Below are positions 27,628-36,736 of a DNA stretch of 64,000 nucleotides, piece by piece. Made by a program: the position numbers and the translations under genes. The stretch spans positions 186,001 to 250,000 of the forward strand of contig JANSYK010000002.1 of assembly GCA_024742485.1 (NCBI GenBank), given 5' to 3'. Source of the stretch: Alphaproteobacteria bacterium. GTDB taxonomy: Bacteria; Pseudomonadota; Alphaproteobacteria; Rhizobiales; Rhizobiaceae. The notes beneath the pieces are model-generated. The model saw nothing but the letters and a program-made list of their open reading frames with translations, did not search any database and was not told the DNA's origin. Position 1 is the stretch's first letter. Each line of letters begins with the position of its first letter.

Positions 27628-29159
27628 CCATTTCCACAGGAATTTCGGGCGCGACGAGCGACTCGCGTGCAAAGAGTCGACTTCTCATCATCCTGAGCAT
27701 CGCCGCAATATCGGCTGTGTCGGTCATGCTCACCAGTCGAACGGGAACCGTTACGGACGTATCCTGGATCATCGGCCTCATTAAGCGAATGGAATCCGGG
27801 CAACGGCTCTATGTCGACATAATGGAGACAAATCCGCCGTTTTCAATCTGGCTATATTACCCGATCGTAAAGGCTGCGAATTGGAGCTCCGTTACACCGG
27901 AACTAGCCATCGCCATCTGCGCCTATTGTGCCGTGATTTTTGGCTTCGGTCTGACGGTATTGATCGCCCACCGCGGCGGGCTCGTTGCCACTCAGGCTCG
28001 CTGGTGGGTGTGGCCTGCGATCTTGGCGACATTGTTGCTTTTGCCTGCCGGCGCCTTCGCCCAGCGTGAGCACATTGGTACGGCATTGCTCCTTCCATTG
28101 CTTGCCGTCATGGCATGGCGACATGGTGAAATGGACCGAAACAGGGTTTCGGTCAGCCTTGCCGTCATTGCCGGTATTGCCGGATCGGTGATGATTGTTG
28201 TCAAACCCCATTGGGCACTGGCGATCGCTCTCCCGGTTTTCTACACGGCGCTTTCCAGACGATCCCTGAGGGTCATATTCACCATTGAGAATTTTATCAT
28301 CGGAGCGGTTGCGCTGACCTACCTGGCAAGTGTGATCATCATCCACCCACAATTCTTCCAGACGATGTATCCGATGCTCAGAGATCTGTATCTCCCAATA
28401 CGGATAGAAAACAGCGCATGGCTGCCGATCGCAACGCCCTTTGTCGTGGCGCTTTCAGTCTGGGCTCTAAGGCGCATCAAAGGGCCGATTTCATCCTTTG
28501 CCGACATCTCTGCCATTGCGGCCGTCGGGTTTTTCATCGCGTTGATGATCCTTGGAAAGGGTTGGTCCTATCATCGGTATCCATCGACCGCGGCCGCGCT
28601 TATTGCTTCAATTATCGCCCTGGACGAGATCTTTCGGATTCAGGCCGGGAAAGGACTGTACAGGTTTGGCTGCGTTGTGTTGGCCGGTCTCGCATTTGCC
28701 CGGCCGATCTATCAAGGCGTAGCTCAGGGCAACAAGGTGGATAGCCCGTTGTTGCATGCTGTTCGAAGCCAGCACCCCGCTCCCCTCATCGGGACTGTCG
28801 GCGCCGATATCGGGCTGGCCTATCCATTCGTTCGCCAGGTCAATGGGCGGTTTGATTCGGCCTATTGCAGCGATTGGGCGGGAGCACATGCTTTCTTGCG
28901 CCTTCGTCGCGCCAATGCGTCCTTGACTGATGCGGAGAAGCGACGGCTGAACTCTTTTCTGGCTGACTACATGGTGATGAAAATCGATGAGTTCCACACG
29001 CGACGTCCCGACATCATCATTGTTCAAAAATCCAGTGCCTGGGTCGAATTTCTCTATGAACAGGCTGGCTTCAGGCAGGTCATGGCCGACTACCAATTGT
29101 TGGCCGAGAATCAGGACGTCAGCATCTGGAACCGGGCGCCAGTGGTTGATCCAATCTGA
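27624..29159 (+). CDS. Polytopic membrane protein, probable GT-C fold glycosyltransferase
   Basis: The 511-residue protein has about nine to eleven membrane spans (RLLIILSIAAISAVSVML near the start) and a soluble C-terminal domain of about 120 residues. The first external loop reads VTDVSWIIGLIKRMESGQ, then RLYVDIMETNPPFSIWLYYP; an acidic residue soon after the first span and a D-x-x-E-x-x-P-P pattern are typical of ArnT/PMT-like GT-C enzymes, which use polyprenyl-linked sugars on the periplasmic face. The exact donor and acceptor are unknown. I prefer ATG 27624 to a TTG at 27615. No polysaccharide genes adjoin it. Confidence 0.6.
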   Translation: MTISTGISGATSDSRAKSRLLIILSIAAISAVSVMLTSRTGTVTDVSWIIGLIKRMESGQRLYVDIMETNPPFSIWLYYPIVKAANWSSVTPELAIAICAYCAVIFGFGLTVLIAHRGGLVATQARWWVWPAILATLLLLPAGAFAQREHIGTALLLPLLAVMAWRHGEMDRNRVSVSLAVIAGIAGSVMIVVKPHWALAIALPVFYTALSRRSLRVIFTIENFIIGAVALTYLASVIIIHPQFFQTMYPMLRDLYLPIRIENSAWLPIATPFVVALSVWALRRIKGPISSFADISAIAAVGFFIALMILGKGWSYHRYPSTAAALIASIIALDEIFRIQAGKGLYRFGCVVLAGLAFARPIYQGVAQGNKVDSPLLHAVRSQHPAPLIGTVGADIGLAYPFVRQVNGRFDSAYCSDWAGAHAFLRLRRANASLTDAEKRRLNSFLADYMVMKIDEFHTRRPDIIIVQKSSAWVEFLYEQAGFRQVMADYQLLAENQDVSIWNRAPVVDPI

Positions 29160-29171
29160 GCACCCAGTGCT

Positions 29172-29789
29172 CTAACCAGCCGGGGTCACCCGCCTAAGCG
29201 TCAGATTGATACGCCCGCCATCCTTCAGCAGTGTCGATGTCGAGGGATAGATGCGGTCGACGCCGTGATAGCGCAGCCGTGATGGGCCGCCGAGGACGAT
29301 GACATCGCCGCTGGCCAGCCTGATCGACTGGGTCTTTCCGCCTCTCTGCGTTCCACCGATCCTGAAAAGGCAGTCATCGCCGATTGATACGGAGACGACC
29401 GGCGCAGCAAATTCGGCCTCGTCGCGATCCTGATGCAGTCCCATTTTTGCCGTGTCGGCATAATAGTTGATGAGACAGGCCTCGGGCGGATGTGGAAAAT
29501 CCGAAACCGCTCGCCACAGGGCAAGCAACCTCTCGGGTATTGCCGGCCAGGCGCGTCTTGTGACCGGGTGAAACGGTTGATAGCGATAGCCATTTTGCTT
29601 GTCGGTGACCCAGCCCAGCGCACCGCAATTGCTCATGCGAACCTGCATCGGCTTGCCCGTTCGCGGCATCACCGGCACAAACAATGGTGCATCCCGGACG
29701 ATCTGTCGAACCGATTCCAGCAGGGCAACCTGCTCCGGCCGGCCGAGACAGGCCGGAAAATAGGTCACACCTTCGGGAAGTCCACTCAT
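29172..29789 (-). CDS. alkB: AlkB-family Fe(II)/2-oxoglutarate dioxygenase (DNA repair)
   Basis: AlkB removes methyl groups from 1-methyladenine and 3-methylcytosine by oxidative demethylation. In the 205-residue protein the iron ligands are H119 and D121 (LHQDRDE) and H175 (RYHGVDRI), and the 2-oxoglutarate arginines are R193 and R199 (GGRINLTLRR). Substrate-loop residues lie in YRYQPFHP. It is convergent with the GT-C gene (12-bp gap), with the BON-LysM gene upstream. No Ada-type regulator is adjacent. Confidence 0.94.
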   Translation of the reverse strand: MSGLPEGVTYFPACLGRPEQVALLESVRQIVRDAPLFVPVMPRTGKPMQVRMSNCGALGWVTDKQNGYRYQPFHPVTRRAWPAIPERLLALWRAVSDFPHPPEACLINYYADTAKMGLHQDRDEAEFAAPVVSVSIGDDCLFRIGGTQRGGKTQSIRLASGDVIVLGGPSRLRYHGVDRIYPSTSTLLKDGGRINLTLRRVTPAG

Positions 29790-29843
29790 CGCACTCCCGG
29801 CGCATTGAGGCCCGGGAATGGCATCATCCAGCTTCCGCCGGGA

Positions 29844-30293
29844 TCATGATTTTGGTGGGATACGCAGAACCTGACCGGGATAGATCTTGTCCGGATGGGT
29901 CAGCATGGGCTGATTGGCCTCAAAGATCATCGTATGCTTGGGTCCGCCACCCTTGCCATAGGCGGCTTCGGCGATCTTCCAGAGCGAATCGCCTTTTTCA
30001 ACCGTATAGAGGACCGGCGTATCGGCATCAGCCGACGCGACCTTCAGATCACTCGCTTCCACACGGGAAATGCCGAGCGTGTTGCCCACCGCCACGACAG
30101 CCTTCTCAAAAATGGATTGATCGTCAACAACGCCGTTCAACACCACCCGGTCTTCAACCACTTCCACCTCAACCTGGTTTGTTCCCAGATCGAGTGAATC
30201 AAGCTCTTTCTTGACCGCCGCTGCTTCCGGTGCGTCGTCATCCCCGATGCCGAGCTTTTTTCCGGCCGATTTGATAAAACTGAAGATACCCAT
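29844..30293 (-). CDS. BON-LysM protein, potassium-binding protein Kbp (YgaU) type
   Basis: The 149-residue protein begins MGIFSFIKSAGKKLGIG, has a BON domain at about 25-85 (VEVVEDRVVLNGVVDDQ) and a C-terminal LysM domain at about 95-148 (YTVEKGDSLWKIAEAAYGKG, NQPMLTHPDKIYPGQVLRIP). This is the layout of E. coli Kbp/YgaU, a cytoplasmic K+-binding protein; it has no signal peptide, consistent with that. The role here is by family analogy. ATG 30293 is preferred to the ATG one codon earlier. Confidence 0.9.
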   Translation of the reverse strand: MGIFSFIKSAGKKLGIGDDDAPEAAAVKKELDSLDLGTNQVEVEVVEDRVVLNGVVDDQSIFEKAVVAVGNTLGISRVEASDLKVASADADTPVLYTVEKGDSLWKIAEAAYGKGGGPKHTMIFEANQPMLTHPDKIYPGQVLRIPPKS

Positions 30294-30377
30294 CATTTAA
30301 CTCCAAATAATCTTGATCGCCGCACATTTACATTTCGCGATAGCGTTGAAAAGGACCGGTGACGAATTAGACTGTGT

Positions 30378-30490
30378 TCATCAACACGCCTCGACCTTTT
30401 CACGATTTGTCAGACACAGGACAACGCTACCGGTCAATGGATTTGCTGGTGCATTCTAGATCTGCCGTGTCTGTCAAAACCTGAATGGAC
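30378..30490 (-). repeat. Dispersed intergenic repeat, copy C (3' of arfB)
   Basis: The copy shares CACGCCTCGAC (30385-30395, 11 of 11 with copy B), GCATTC, GCCG and GTCAAAACCTGA with copy B; the last 48 bases align without gaps at about 32 positions. CAAAACCT (30475-30482) ends eight bases before the arfB stop codon, the same distance as in copy B at secB, and the shared block CTAAT includes the TAG stop itself. The middle is about 16 bp longer than in copy B. Confidence 0.65.
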
Positions 30491-30925
30491 CTAATCAAAA
30501 TCGACTGAACCCCGGTTCTTCTTGATGATCGCGCGGCCGGCCTTCGCTTTGAGACGGCGCTCGACGGATCCCTTTGTCGGTTTTGTCTTGCGCCGCTTGG
30601 GCGGCGGTGGCGCAGCGGCGCTGGCGATCAGAGCTTTCAGGCGGTCACGAGCATCCTGGCGGTTCCGGTCCTGGCTGCGGAACCGATCGGCTTCGATCAA
30701 CAGGACGCCATCCTTGCTCAGGCGCCGCCCGGCGATCGACGCCAGCCTTGCCTTGACCCGTTCCGGCAGCGAAGGCGACGAGCGGGCGTCAAACCGCAGC
30801 TGGACCGAAGTGGAAACCTTGTTGACATTCTGGCCGCCGGGTCCCGATGCGCGAATGAACTGCTCGGTGAGCTCCCAGCCGGCAATGGTGATGGAGCTGT
30901 TGACGTAAAGCGGGTCGCTGGCCAT
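30491..30925 (-). CDS. arfB: Alternative ribosome-rescue factor ArfB (peptidyl-tRNA hydrolase, YaeJ)
   Basis: ArfB hydrolyses peptidyl-tRNA on ribosomes stalled at mRNA ends. The 144-residue protein carries the catalytic GGQ at 30-32 within SGPGGQNVNKVSTSVQLRF and a basic C-terminal tail (KRRKTKPTKGSVERRLKAK) that would lie in the mRNA channel. ATG 30925 is preferred to one three codons upstream. The C-terminal extension after residue 100 separates it from true release factors, which are twice as long. Confidence 0.94.
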   Translation of the reverse strand: MASDPLYVNSSITIAGWELTEQFIRASGPGGQNVNKVSTSVQLRFDARSSPSLPERVKARLASIAGRRLSKDGVLLIEADRFRSQDRNRQDARDRLKALIASAAAPPPPKRRKTKPTKGSVERRLKAKAGRAIIKKNRGSVDFD

Positions 30926-31046
30926 GGCCGGCACTCTTGTTCCTGGCGGTTCGTGACACGGGTGTTTTTGATACTCCGGTCCATATCATGATGCCACCGG
31001 AAATCACCACCCCGGGGCCCATGATGTCTGATCCGTCGAATGCGTG

Positions 31047-32669
31047 TTACTCGGCAGCCTGTGTGATCTGCGGTGCCGCGCCCAGAACATCCGTGTCCAC
31101 ATGGACTTCGAATTTCTCGAAATTGTCGATGAACATATTGACCAGTCGCTTCGCCTGGGCGTCATAGGCCAACGGGTCGGTCCAGGTCGACTGCGGATCG
31201 AGAATTCTGCTGTCCACGCCCTCGACAGCCAGGGGGACCCGAAACCCGAAATGCGGATCGATCCGGAACTCGGCGGAGTTGAGCGACCCATCCAACGCAG
31301 CGCTCAACAGGCGGCGGGTCGCCTTGATCGGCATGCGCGAACCGGTTCCATAGGCACCACCCGTCCAACCGGTATTGACCATCCAGCAGTCGACATCATG
31401 GCGTGCAATCAGATTGCGCAACAGATTGCCGTAAACGGAAGGATGGCGCGGCATGAATGGAGCGCCGAAGCAGGTTGAAAACGTGGCCTGCGGCTCGGTC
31501 ACACCCTTTTCGGTCCCGGCAACCTTCGCTGTATATCCGGAAAGGAAATGATACATGGCCTGGGCAGGCGTGAGCTTGGCGATGGGCGGCATGACGCCGA
31601 ATGCATCGGCTGTCAGCATGATGATATTGCGCGGATGGCCCGCCCGGCCCGTATCGCTGGCATTGGGAATGAAGTGCAACGGGTAGGCACAGCGTGTGTT
31701 TTCGGTCAAGGAGCCGTCATCGAAATCCGGTGCGCGGTCATCACCGAGAACGACATTTTCCAGAACAGTTCCGAATCGCTGCGTCGTGGCAAAAATCTCA
31801 GGCTCGGCTTCCGGTGAAAGGCGAATGGTCTTGGCATAGCATCCCCCCTCGAAATTGAAGATGCCATCGGCGCCCCAGCCATGTTCATCGTCTCCGATAA
31901 GCGTTCGTGCCGGGTCGGCCGAAAGGGTCGTCTTGCCGGTTCCCGAAAGGCCGAAAAACACCGCCGCATCGCCATCCGGACCCAGATTGGCGGAGCAATG
32001 CATCGGCATGACGCCGCGCTCCGGCAGCAGATGGTTCAGCACCGTGAACACGGCCTTCTTCATTTCGCCGGCATAGGATGTACCGCCGATAAGGACCAGG
32101 CCGCGGGTCAGGTCGACGGCGATAATGGTTTCACTGCCGCAGCCATGGCGCGACGGATCCGCGCGAAAACCCGGGAGGTCGATAATGGTCAGTTTCGGCA
32201 CAAAGGCATCGATTTTGTCCACATCCGGCCGGATGAGGAGATTGCGGATGAACAGGGAATGCCACGCGAATTCCGTGATAACCCGGGTCTCCAGCCCATG
32301 GTCTGGATCAGCGCCACCAATCAGATCCTGGACAAACAGGTCCTTGCCCCTCGCATGGGACTGGAAATCGGTAAACAGGGCGTCGAATTGCTCCGCGGAG
32401 ATCGCTTTGTTGTTGTCCCACCAGATGTCCGGCTCTGTTGTCTCGTCGCAAACAACGTATTTGTCCTGCGCGGAGCGCCCCGTGTGATGACCGGTTGTGG
32501 CCCGCAAAGCGCCCCGGTCAGTCAGTTGCGCTTCCTGTCGGCACAGGGACTGTTCATAGAGCGCGGCTTCGCCAAGATTGTAGTAGACGTGACCGGGATC
32601 CTGGAGTCCGGTCGCCTTGACACCGATGGACGGATTGCGCCGTCCGGTTTCCTGTGCTTTTGCCCGCAT
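31047..32669 (-). CDS. pckA: Phosphoenolpyruvate carboxykinase (ATP)
   Basis: PckA converts oxaloacetate and ATP into phosphoenolpyruvate, the first gluconeogenic step from organic acids. The 540-residue protein has the kinase-1 P-loop [11 protein letters not shown] around 240-250, the substrate segments [39 protein letters not shown] and [23 protein letters not shown], and [14 protein letters not shown]. It is divergent from chvI across 349 bp, the arrangement known from Sinorhizobium and Agrobacterium, where the ChvG/ChvI system affects pckA expression. Confidence 0.97.
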   Translation of the reverse strand: MRAKAQETGRRNPSIGVKATGLQDPGHVYYNLGEAALYEQSLCRQEAQLTDRGALRATTGHHTGRSAQDKYVVCDETTEPDIWWDNNKAISAEQFDALFTDFQSHARGKDLFVQDLIGGADPDHGLETRVITEFAWHSLFIRNLLIRPDVDKIDAFVPKLTIIDLPGFRADPSRHGCGSETIIAVDLTRGLVLIGGTSYAGEMKKAVFTVLNHLLPERGVMPMHCSANLGPDGDAAVFFGLSGTGKTTLSADPARTLIGDDEHGWGADGIFNFEGGCYAKTIRLSPEAEPEIFATTQRFGTVLENVVLGDDRAPDFDDGSLTENTRCAYPLHFIPNASDTGRAGHPRNIIMLTADAFGVMPPIAKLTPAQAMYHFLSGYTAKVAGTEKGVTEPQATFSTCFGAPFMPRHPSVYGNLLRNLIARHDVDCWMVNTGWTGGAYGTGSRMPIKATRRLLSAALDGSLNSAEFRIDPHFGFRVPLAVEGVDSRILDPQSTWTDPLAYDAQAKRLVNMFIDNFEKFEVHVDTDVLGAAPQITQAAE

Positions 32670-33018
32670 GGATCTGACCGCCTTTGGATTTGCCCGCTAA
32701 AAATTCGCCGGACCTTAGGGGGTCAATTTTTAAGATTCAACAGCAGCATTTGAAAAAATGTAATAATTACAATATATTAATCGATTTAAAAGATATCCGC
32801 TTTGTTTAAATCGTTTTAAAGTCTGTTGAATTTTCCATTAAAAACAGATTGGCCGGCCCATGCTGTTGCGACAGTGTTATTGGCGAAAATGACAATGCAG
32901 AGTAATTGTGCCACATTTTGTTCCACCTTTGCTCTCATGACACGCTGCGGTTCACGGCCGACAGCCGCGGCTGTCGGGGCACGAAGCGCCCGAGTAGAAT
33001 TTGACGGAGAGAATATCC
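32670..33018. promoter_or_regulatory. Divergent pckA/chvI control region, A+T rich
   Basis: This 349-bp gap is clearly richer in A+T than its surroundings between about 32720 and 32900. It contains the 9-bp inverted repeat at 32782-32813 and must hold both promoters; I could not assign either with confidence. The right end has an SD-like ACGGAGAG before the chvI ATG. Confidence 0.6.
32782..32813. promoter_or_regulatory. Perfect 9-bp inverted repeat between pckA and chvI
   Basis: CGATTTAAA (32782-32790) and TTTAAATCG (32805-32813) are exact reverse complements separated by 14 bases, so the arm centres are 23 bp apart, about two helical turns. A related TCGTTTTAAAG continues on the right. The placement in the divergent region suggests a regulator-binding site, possibly for ChvI or a carbon regulator; that assignment is inference. 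Confidence 0.5.
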
Positions 33019-33726
33019 ATGCAGACAATCGCGCTCGTCGATGACGACCGCAATATCCTCACCTCGGTTTCCATTGCGTTGGAATCGGAAGGATATCGCG
33101 TCGAGACATACACCGATGGTGTTTCCGCGCTGGAGGGGCTTGTGGCGCGTCCACCGCAACTGGCCATATTTGATATCAAGATGCCACGCATGGATGGCAT
33201 GGAACTTTTGCGGCGCATGCGGCAGAAGCTCGATATTCCGGTCATATTTCTGACGTCGAAGGACGAAGAGATTGACGAACTGTTCGGCCTCAAGATGGGT
33301 GCGGACGATTTCATCACGAAGCCGTTTTCCCAGCGTCTGCTGGTGGAGCGCGTAAAGGCCATTTTGCGCCGGGCCTCGGGACGGGAAAATGCCGCACCGG
33401 CCAAACCCGGCATCGCCGAGAGCGCGTCTCTGGAGCGTGGTCAGCTGGTTATGGACCAGGAGCGCCACACATGCACCTGGAAGGATCAGCCCGTAACGCT
33501 GACCGTTACGGAATTCCTCATACTGCACTCCCTTGCCCAGCGTCCCGGCGTCGTCAAAAGCCGCGATTCATTGATGGACGCGGCCTATGACGAACAGGTT
33601 TATGTCGACGACCGGACGATCGACAGCCACATCAAGCGCCTGCGCAAGAAATTCAAGATGGTCGACCGCGAATTTGATATGATCGAAACACTTTACGGGG
33701 TCGGTTACCGGTTCCGGGAAGATTAG
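33019..33726 (+). CDS. chvI: Response regulator ChvI (OmpR family)
   Basis: ChvI is the DNA-binding partner of ChvG and controls envelope, exopolysaccharide and acid-response genes in rhizobia. The 235-residue protein has the receiver acidic pocket D8-D10, phospho-acceptor D52 ([11 protein letters not shown]), K101 (FITKPF) and a winged-helix domain ending [14 protein letters not shown] and [13 protein letters not shown] 33019 follows ACGGAGAG; a TTG at 33001 is less likely. It is 90 bp upstream of chvG and divergent from pckA. Confidence 0.95.
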   Translation: MQTIALVDDDRNILTSVSIALESEGYRVETYTDGVSALEGLVARPPQLAIFDIKMPRMDGMELLRRMRQKLDIPVIFLTSKDEEIDELFGLKMGADDFITKPFSQRLLVERVKAILRRASGRENAAPAKPGIAESASLERGQLVMDQERHTCTWKDQPVTLTVTEFLILHSLAQRPGVVKSRDSLMDAAYDEQVYVDDRTIDSHIKRLRKKFKMVDREFDMIETLYGVGYRFRED

Positions 33727-33816
33727 GGTCTGTGGGGTTGAGGATTGTGATGTCGACACAACCCCAACAGAACCCGAAAGCGGACGCGAAATGGTCATCA
33801 CAAACCAGGCCAGGGA

Positions 33817-35607
33817 ATGACGGCAAGTCTCGATCATGATGAGATAAGACAGGCGGAGGCGGTCGTGACCGCAGACCGGCCCAAGCCGCGGACCTGGACC
33901 TATCCGTTCGGCCTGATACGCCGGGCGACGAGTCGGGTGGTTTTTTCCAGCCTGACCCGGCGGATTCTGTTTCTCAATCTCGCCGCGCTTGTGGTCCTCC
34001 TGTCGGGCATCCTGTATCTCAATCAGTTTCGTGAGGGTCTGATCGACGCCCGTGTCGAAAGCCTTCTGACCCAGGGCGAGATTATTGCTGCCGCCATTGC
34101 CGGTTCGGCCAGTGTCGAAACCGATTCCATCACCATCGACCCACAGAAGCTGCTGGAGCTTCAGGCTGGAGAGAGTATCTCTCCCGGTACCGATATCGAC
34201 AATCTGGATTTCCCGATCAATCCCGAACGGGTCGCGCCGGTGTTGCGTCGGCTGATCTCGCCGACCCGAACACGGGCCCGCATCTATGATCGCGATTCGA
34301 ACCTGTTGCTCGATTCCCAAAGTCTCTATTCGCGTGGCCAGATCCTGCGATACGAACTGCCGCCGCTCGAGCAGGAACAATTGCCGCTTGTCGAGCGGAT
34401 GCTGTCGGCTCTGAACCTTTTGATCCAGCGCGCCGATCTGCCGATCTATCAGGAACAGCCCGGTGGCGACGGTTCCATCTACGGTGAAGTCCTGACGGCG
34501 CTGACAGGTGGTCGCAGCGCCGTTGTGCGTGCCACGAAAAGGGGCGAGCTGATCGTGTCCGTTGCTGTTCCGGTGCAGCGCTTCAGGGCCGTGCTAGGTG
34601 TCCTGCTGTTGTCCACCCAGGCCGGCGATATCGACAAGATCGTTCGTGCAGAGCGCCTTGCCATCGTTCGGGTGTTCCTGGTTGCCGCCAGCGTGACAAT
34701 CCTCTTGTCCCTTCTGCTCGCCGGAACCATCGCAAATCCGCTTCATCGCCTTGCCGATGCGGCACAAAGGGTGCGCAAAGGTGTCAGTGTTCGGGAAGAG
34801 ATTCCGGACTTTTCGGCGCGCCAGGACGAGATCGGCAATCTTTCGGTGGCACTGCGCGACATGACCAACGCGCTCTATGATCGCATCGCGGCCATCGAAA
34901 GCTTTGCGGCCGATGTCAGCCACGAGCTGAAGAACCCGCTTACATCGTTGCGCAGCGCTGTCGAGACATTGCCGCGTGCGCGCACCGAAGAGGCCCGGAT
35001 CCGTCTGCTGGACGTCATCCAGCATGATGTGCGCCGCCTGGACAGGCTGATCAGTGACATCTCCGATGCCTCCAGACTGGATGCTGAGCTGGCGCGCCAT
35101 GATGCCAGTGCCGTCGATCTGCGGCATTTGCTGGTAGATCTGGTCGATATTTCCAAACAGATCCGCAAGGGTTCGAAATTGGTCGCAATCGATCTCGAAG
35201 TGCTGGACGACAATGCGCCCAAGGGCGGGTTTGTCGTCACAGGACACGATCTGCGCATCGGGCAGGTTGTCACCAACCTGATCGAAAATGCCCGTTCGTT
35301 CGTGCCGGCGATCGGCGGCCGCATCACGCTGCGCCTCGACGCCGGAAAGGACAGCTGCCTGATTTACGTGGATGACAACGGGCCCGGCATCAGCGCGGAA
35401 AACATCGACACCATTTTTCGGCGCTTTTACACCGACAGGCCCGATGGCGAAGCCTTTGGCCAAAATTCCGGACTTGGGTTGTCCATCAGCCGTCAGATCA
35501 TCGAAGCCCATGGTGGCACTTTGACCGCGGAGAACATCGTGGACGAGCAGTCTGGCGAACGGCTCGGCGCCCGTTTCGTGGTTCAGCTGCCACTCAGCAA
35601 GTCCTGA
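33817..35607 (+). CDS. chvG: Sensor histidine kinase ChvG (ExoS family)
   Basis: The 596-residue kinase has one membrane span at about 50-70 (ILFLNLAALVVLLSGILYL), a periplasmic sensor region of about 210 residues, a second span near 285-305 (VRVFLVAASVTILLSLLLAG), a HAMP domain and the H-box ADVSHELKNPLTSLRS with H369. The N box reads LIENARSF and the G boxes VDDNGPGIS and SGLGLSIS. In rhizobia the periplasmic inhibitor ExoR holds ChvG/ExoS in check; exoR is not in this window. Confidence 0.95.
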   Translation: MTASLDHDEIRQAEAVVTADRPKPRTWTYPFGLIRRATSRVVFSSLTRRILFLNLAALVVLLSGILYLNQFREGLIDARVESLLTQGEIIAAAIAGSASVETDSITIDPQKLLELQAGESISPGTDIDNLDFPINPERVAPVLRRLISPTRTRARIYDRDSNLLLDSQSLYSRGQILRYELPPLEQEQLPLVERMLSALNLLIQRADLPIYQEQPGGDGSIYGEVLTALTGGRSAVVRATKRGELIVSVAVPVQRFRAVLGVLLLSTQAGDIDKIVRAERLAIVRVFLVAASVTILLSLLLAGTIANPLHRLADAAQRVRKGVSVREEIPDFSARQDEIGNLSVALRDMTNALYDRIAAIESFAADVSHELKNPLTSLRSAVETLPRARTEEARIRLLDVIQHDVRRLDRLISDISDASRLDAELARHDASAVDLRHLLVDLVDISKQIRKGSKLVAIDLEVLDDNAPKGGFVVTGHDLRIGQVVTNLIENARSFVPAIGGRITLRLDAGKDSCLIYVDDNGPGISAENIDTIFRRFYTDRPDGEAFGQNSGLGLSISRQIIEAHGGTLTAENIVDEQSGERLGARFVVQLPLSKS

Positions 35608-35650
35608 GTTTTCTCCCCGACCACGGTCAGCCTTCAGTGGAAAGACCCCA

Positions 35651-36130
35651 ATGACAAATCCGTCGAGATCGGCCAATGAAACCACCGGGACGGTGCATGC
35701 AACGGCCCTGGTGGTTGGCGAGACCGGCCTTTTGGTCACCGGTCCGTCGGGAAGTGGCAAAAGCCGACTGGCATTGGCCATGATCCAGGCCGCTCGCGCG
35801 AGGGGGGCTTACGCCACCCTGGTCAGCGATGATCGGGTAAGGCTGCAGGTCTTGGGTTCAAAAGTCATTGCCATTGCACCACTGCGAATTGCCGGCATGA
35901 TCGAGCTGCGTGGATCGGGTATTTTGAAGGTGGACCATCTGCCACGGGCGATCATGCACATGGCCATTTCCGTTGACCTGCCGCAAGAGCATTCGCGTCT
36001 CCCGGCGGCGGATGCCAGATATTCGCCGCAGCCGGGCATAGACCTGCCGCTGGTTCATCTGGTTCCGGGGCATTTGCATGATCCCACGGAACTGATTGAC
36101 GCACTGCTCCAAGACCGGCTCTTGCACTAG
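35651..36130 (+). CDS. hprK: HPr kinase/phosphorylase, short alphaproteobacterial form
   Basis: HprK phosphorylates a serine of HPr and reverses it, tuning PTS phosphate flow. The 159-residue protein is only the catalytic domain: Walker A GPSGSGKS at 31-38, LVSDDRVRL, and AGMIELRGSGIL corresponding to the family signature. The N-terminal domain of Firmicutes HprK is missing, as is usual in alphaproteobacteria. The gene follows chvG by 43 bp and precedes EIIA and HPr, so the envelope-stress system and the PTS lie in one cluster. Confidence 0.93.
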   Translation: MTNPSRSANETTGTVHATALVVGETGLLVTGPSGSGKSRLALAMIQAARARGAYATLVSDDRVRLQVLGSKVIAIAPLRIAGMIELRGSGILKVDHLPRAIMHMAISVDLPQEHSRLPAADARYSPQPGIDLPLVHLVPGHLHDPTELIDALLQDRLLH

Positions 36131-36249
36131 GGCTTCGGTGGCGAGGTGACGGGAGCATGAACCAAACCACCTTCACAAAGTGTGCGGCAACCCTGTAAAA
36201 CCTGTTGAATTGGACGGGCTGCGCAATTATGCGTTAACTTCCGGAATGA

Positions 36250-36269
36250 AACACCGTTCTCTCGGTGTT
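36250..36269 (+). other. Hairpin-forming inverted repeat between hprK and the EIIA gene
   Basis: AACACCG (36250-36256) and CGGTGTT (36263-36269) are exact reverse complements with a six-base loop TTCTCT. No T-run follows, so it is not a standard terminator. It could act as an RNA hairpin in the leader of the EIIA gene or as a protein site. Confidence 0.4.
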
Positions 36270-36331
36270 ATTGCTGGTGTTGGCCGATCCGGGAAAATCC
36301 GGTGACGCCGGGCCGCAGGAGCAGGGTGCAG

Positions 36332-36736
36332 ATGATTGGATTAGTGCTTGTCACCCATGGCAAGCTCGCCGAGGAGTTCCGCAACGCGCTGGAACATGTT
36401 GTGGGACCGCAACAGCGTCTGGAAACCGTGTCGATAGGCCCCGAAGACGACATGGACCAGCGGCGGATGGATATCATCGAGGCCGTATCGAAAGCCGAGG
36501 ATGGTCAGGGTGTCATTATCCTGACCGACATGTTCGGCGGCACCCCGTCCAACCTTTCCATTTCGGTCATGGATGGTGGCCGCATAGAAGTGATTGCCGG
36601 TGTCAACCTGCCCATGCTGATCAAGTTGGCCAGTATCCGAACCGATGGTGACATGGAAAAATCTCTGGCCGAGGCACAGGAAGCCGGTCGCAAATACATC
36701 AATGTGGCAAGTCGGGTTCTCAGCGGAAACAATTGA
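36332..36736 (+). CDS. PTS EIIA component, mannose/fructose family (PtsM/EIIA-Man type)
   Basis: The 134-residue protein is a single EIIA-Man-like domain: MIGLVLVTHGKLAEEF with the phosphorylated H9, then VIILTDMFGGTPSNLSIS and GVNLPMLIKLASIR. In many alphaproteobacteria this protein receives phosphate from HPr but no cognate sugar permease is encoded nearby, and it is thought to serve regulation rather than transport. ATG 36332 matches the usual start; a frame from 36302 would add ten residues. Its stop overlaps the HPr ATG by one base. Confidence 0.93.
   Translation: MIGLVLVTHGKLAEEFRNALEHVVGPQQRLETVSIGPEDDMDQRRMDIIEAVSKAEDGQGVIILTDMFGGTPSNLSISVMDGGRIEVIAGVNLPMLIKLASIRTDGDMEKSLAEAQEAGRKYINVASRVLSGNN

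Noticed and set aside
36181-36215. A TAAAACCTGTTGAATTGGAC stretch resembling the end of the dispersed repeat
   Set aside because: Only one block matches; the ATGCA, GCCGAT and CACGCCT blocks are missing, so it was not counted as a fourth copy.
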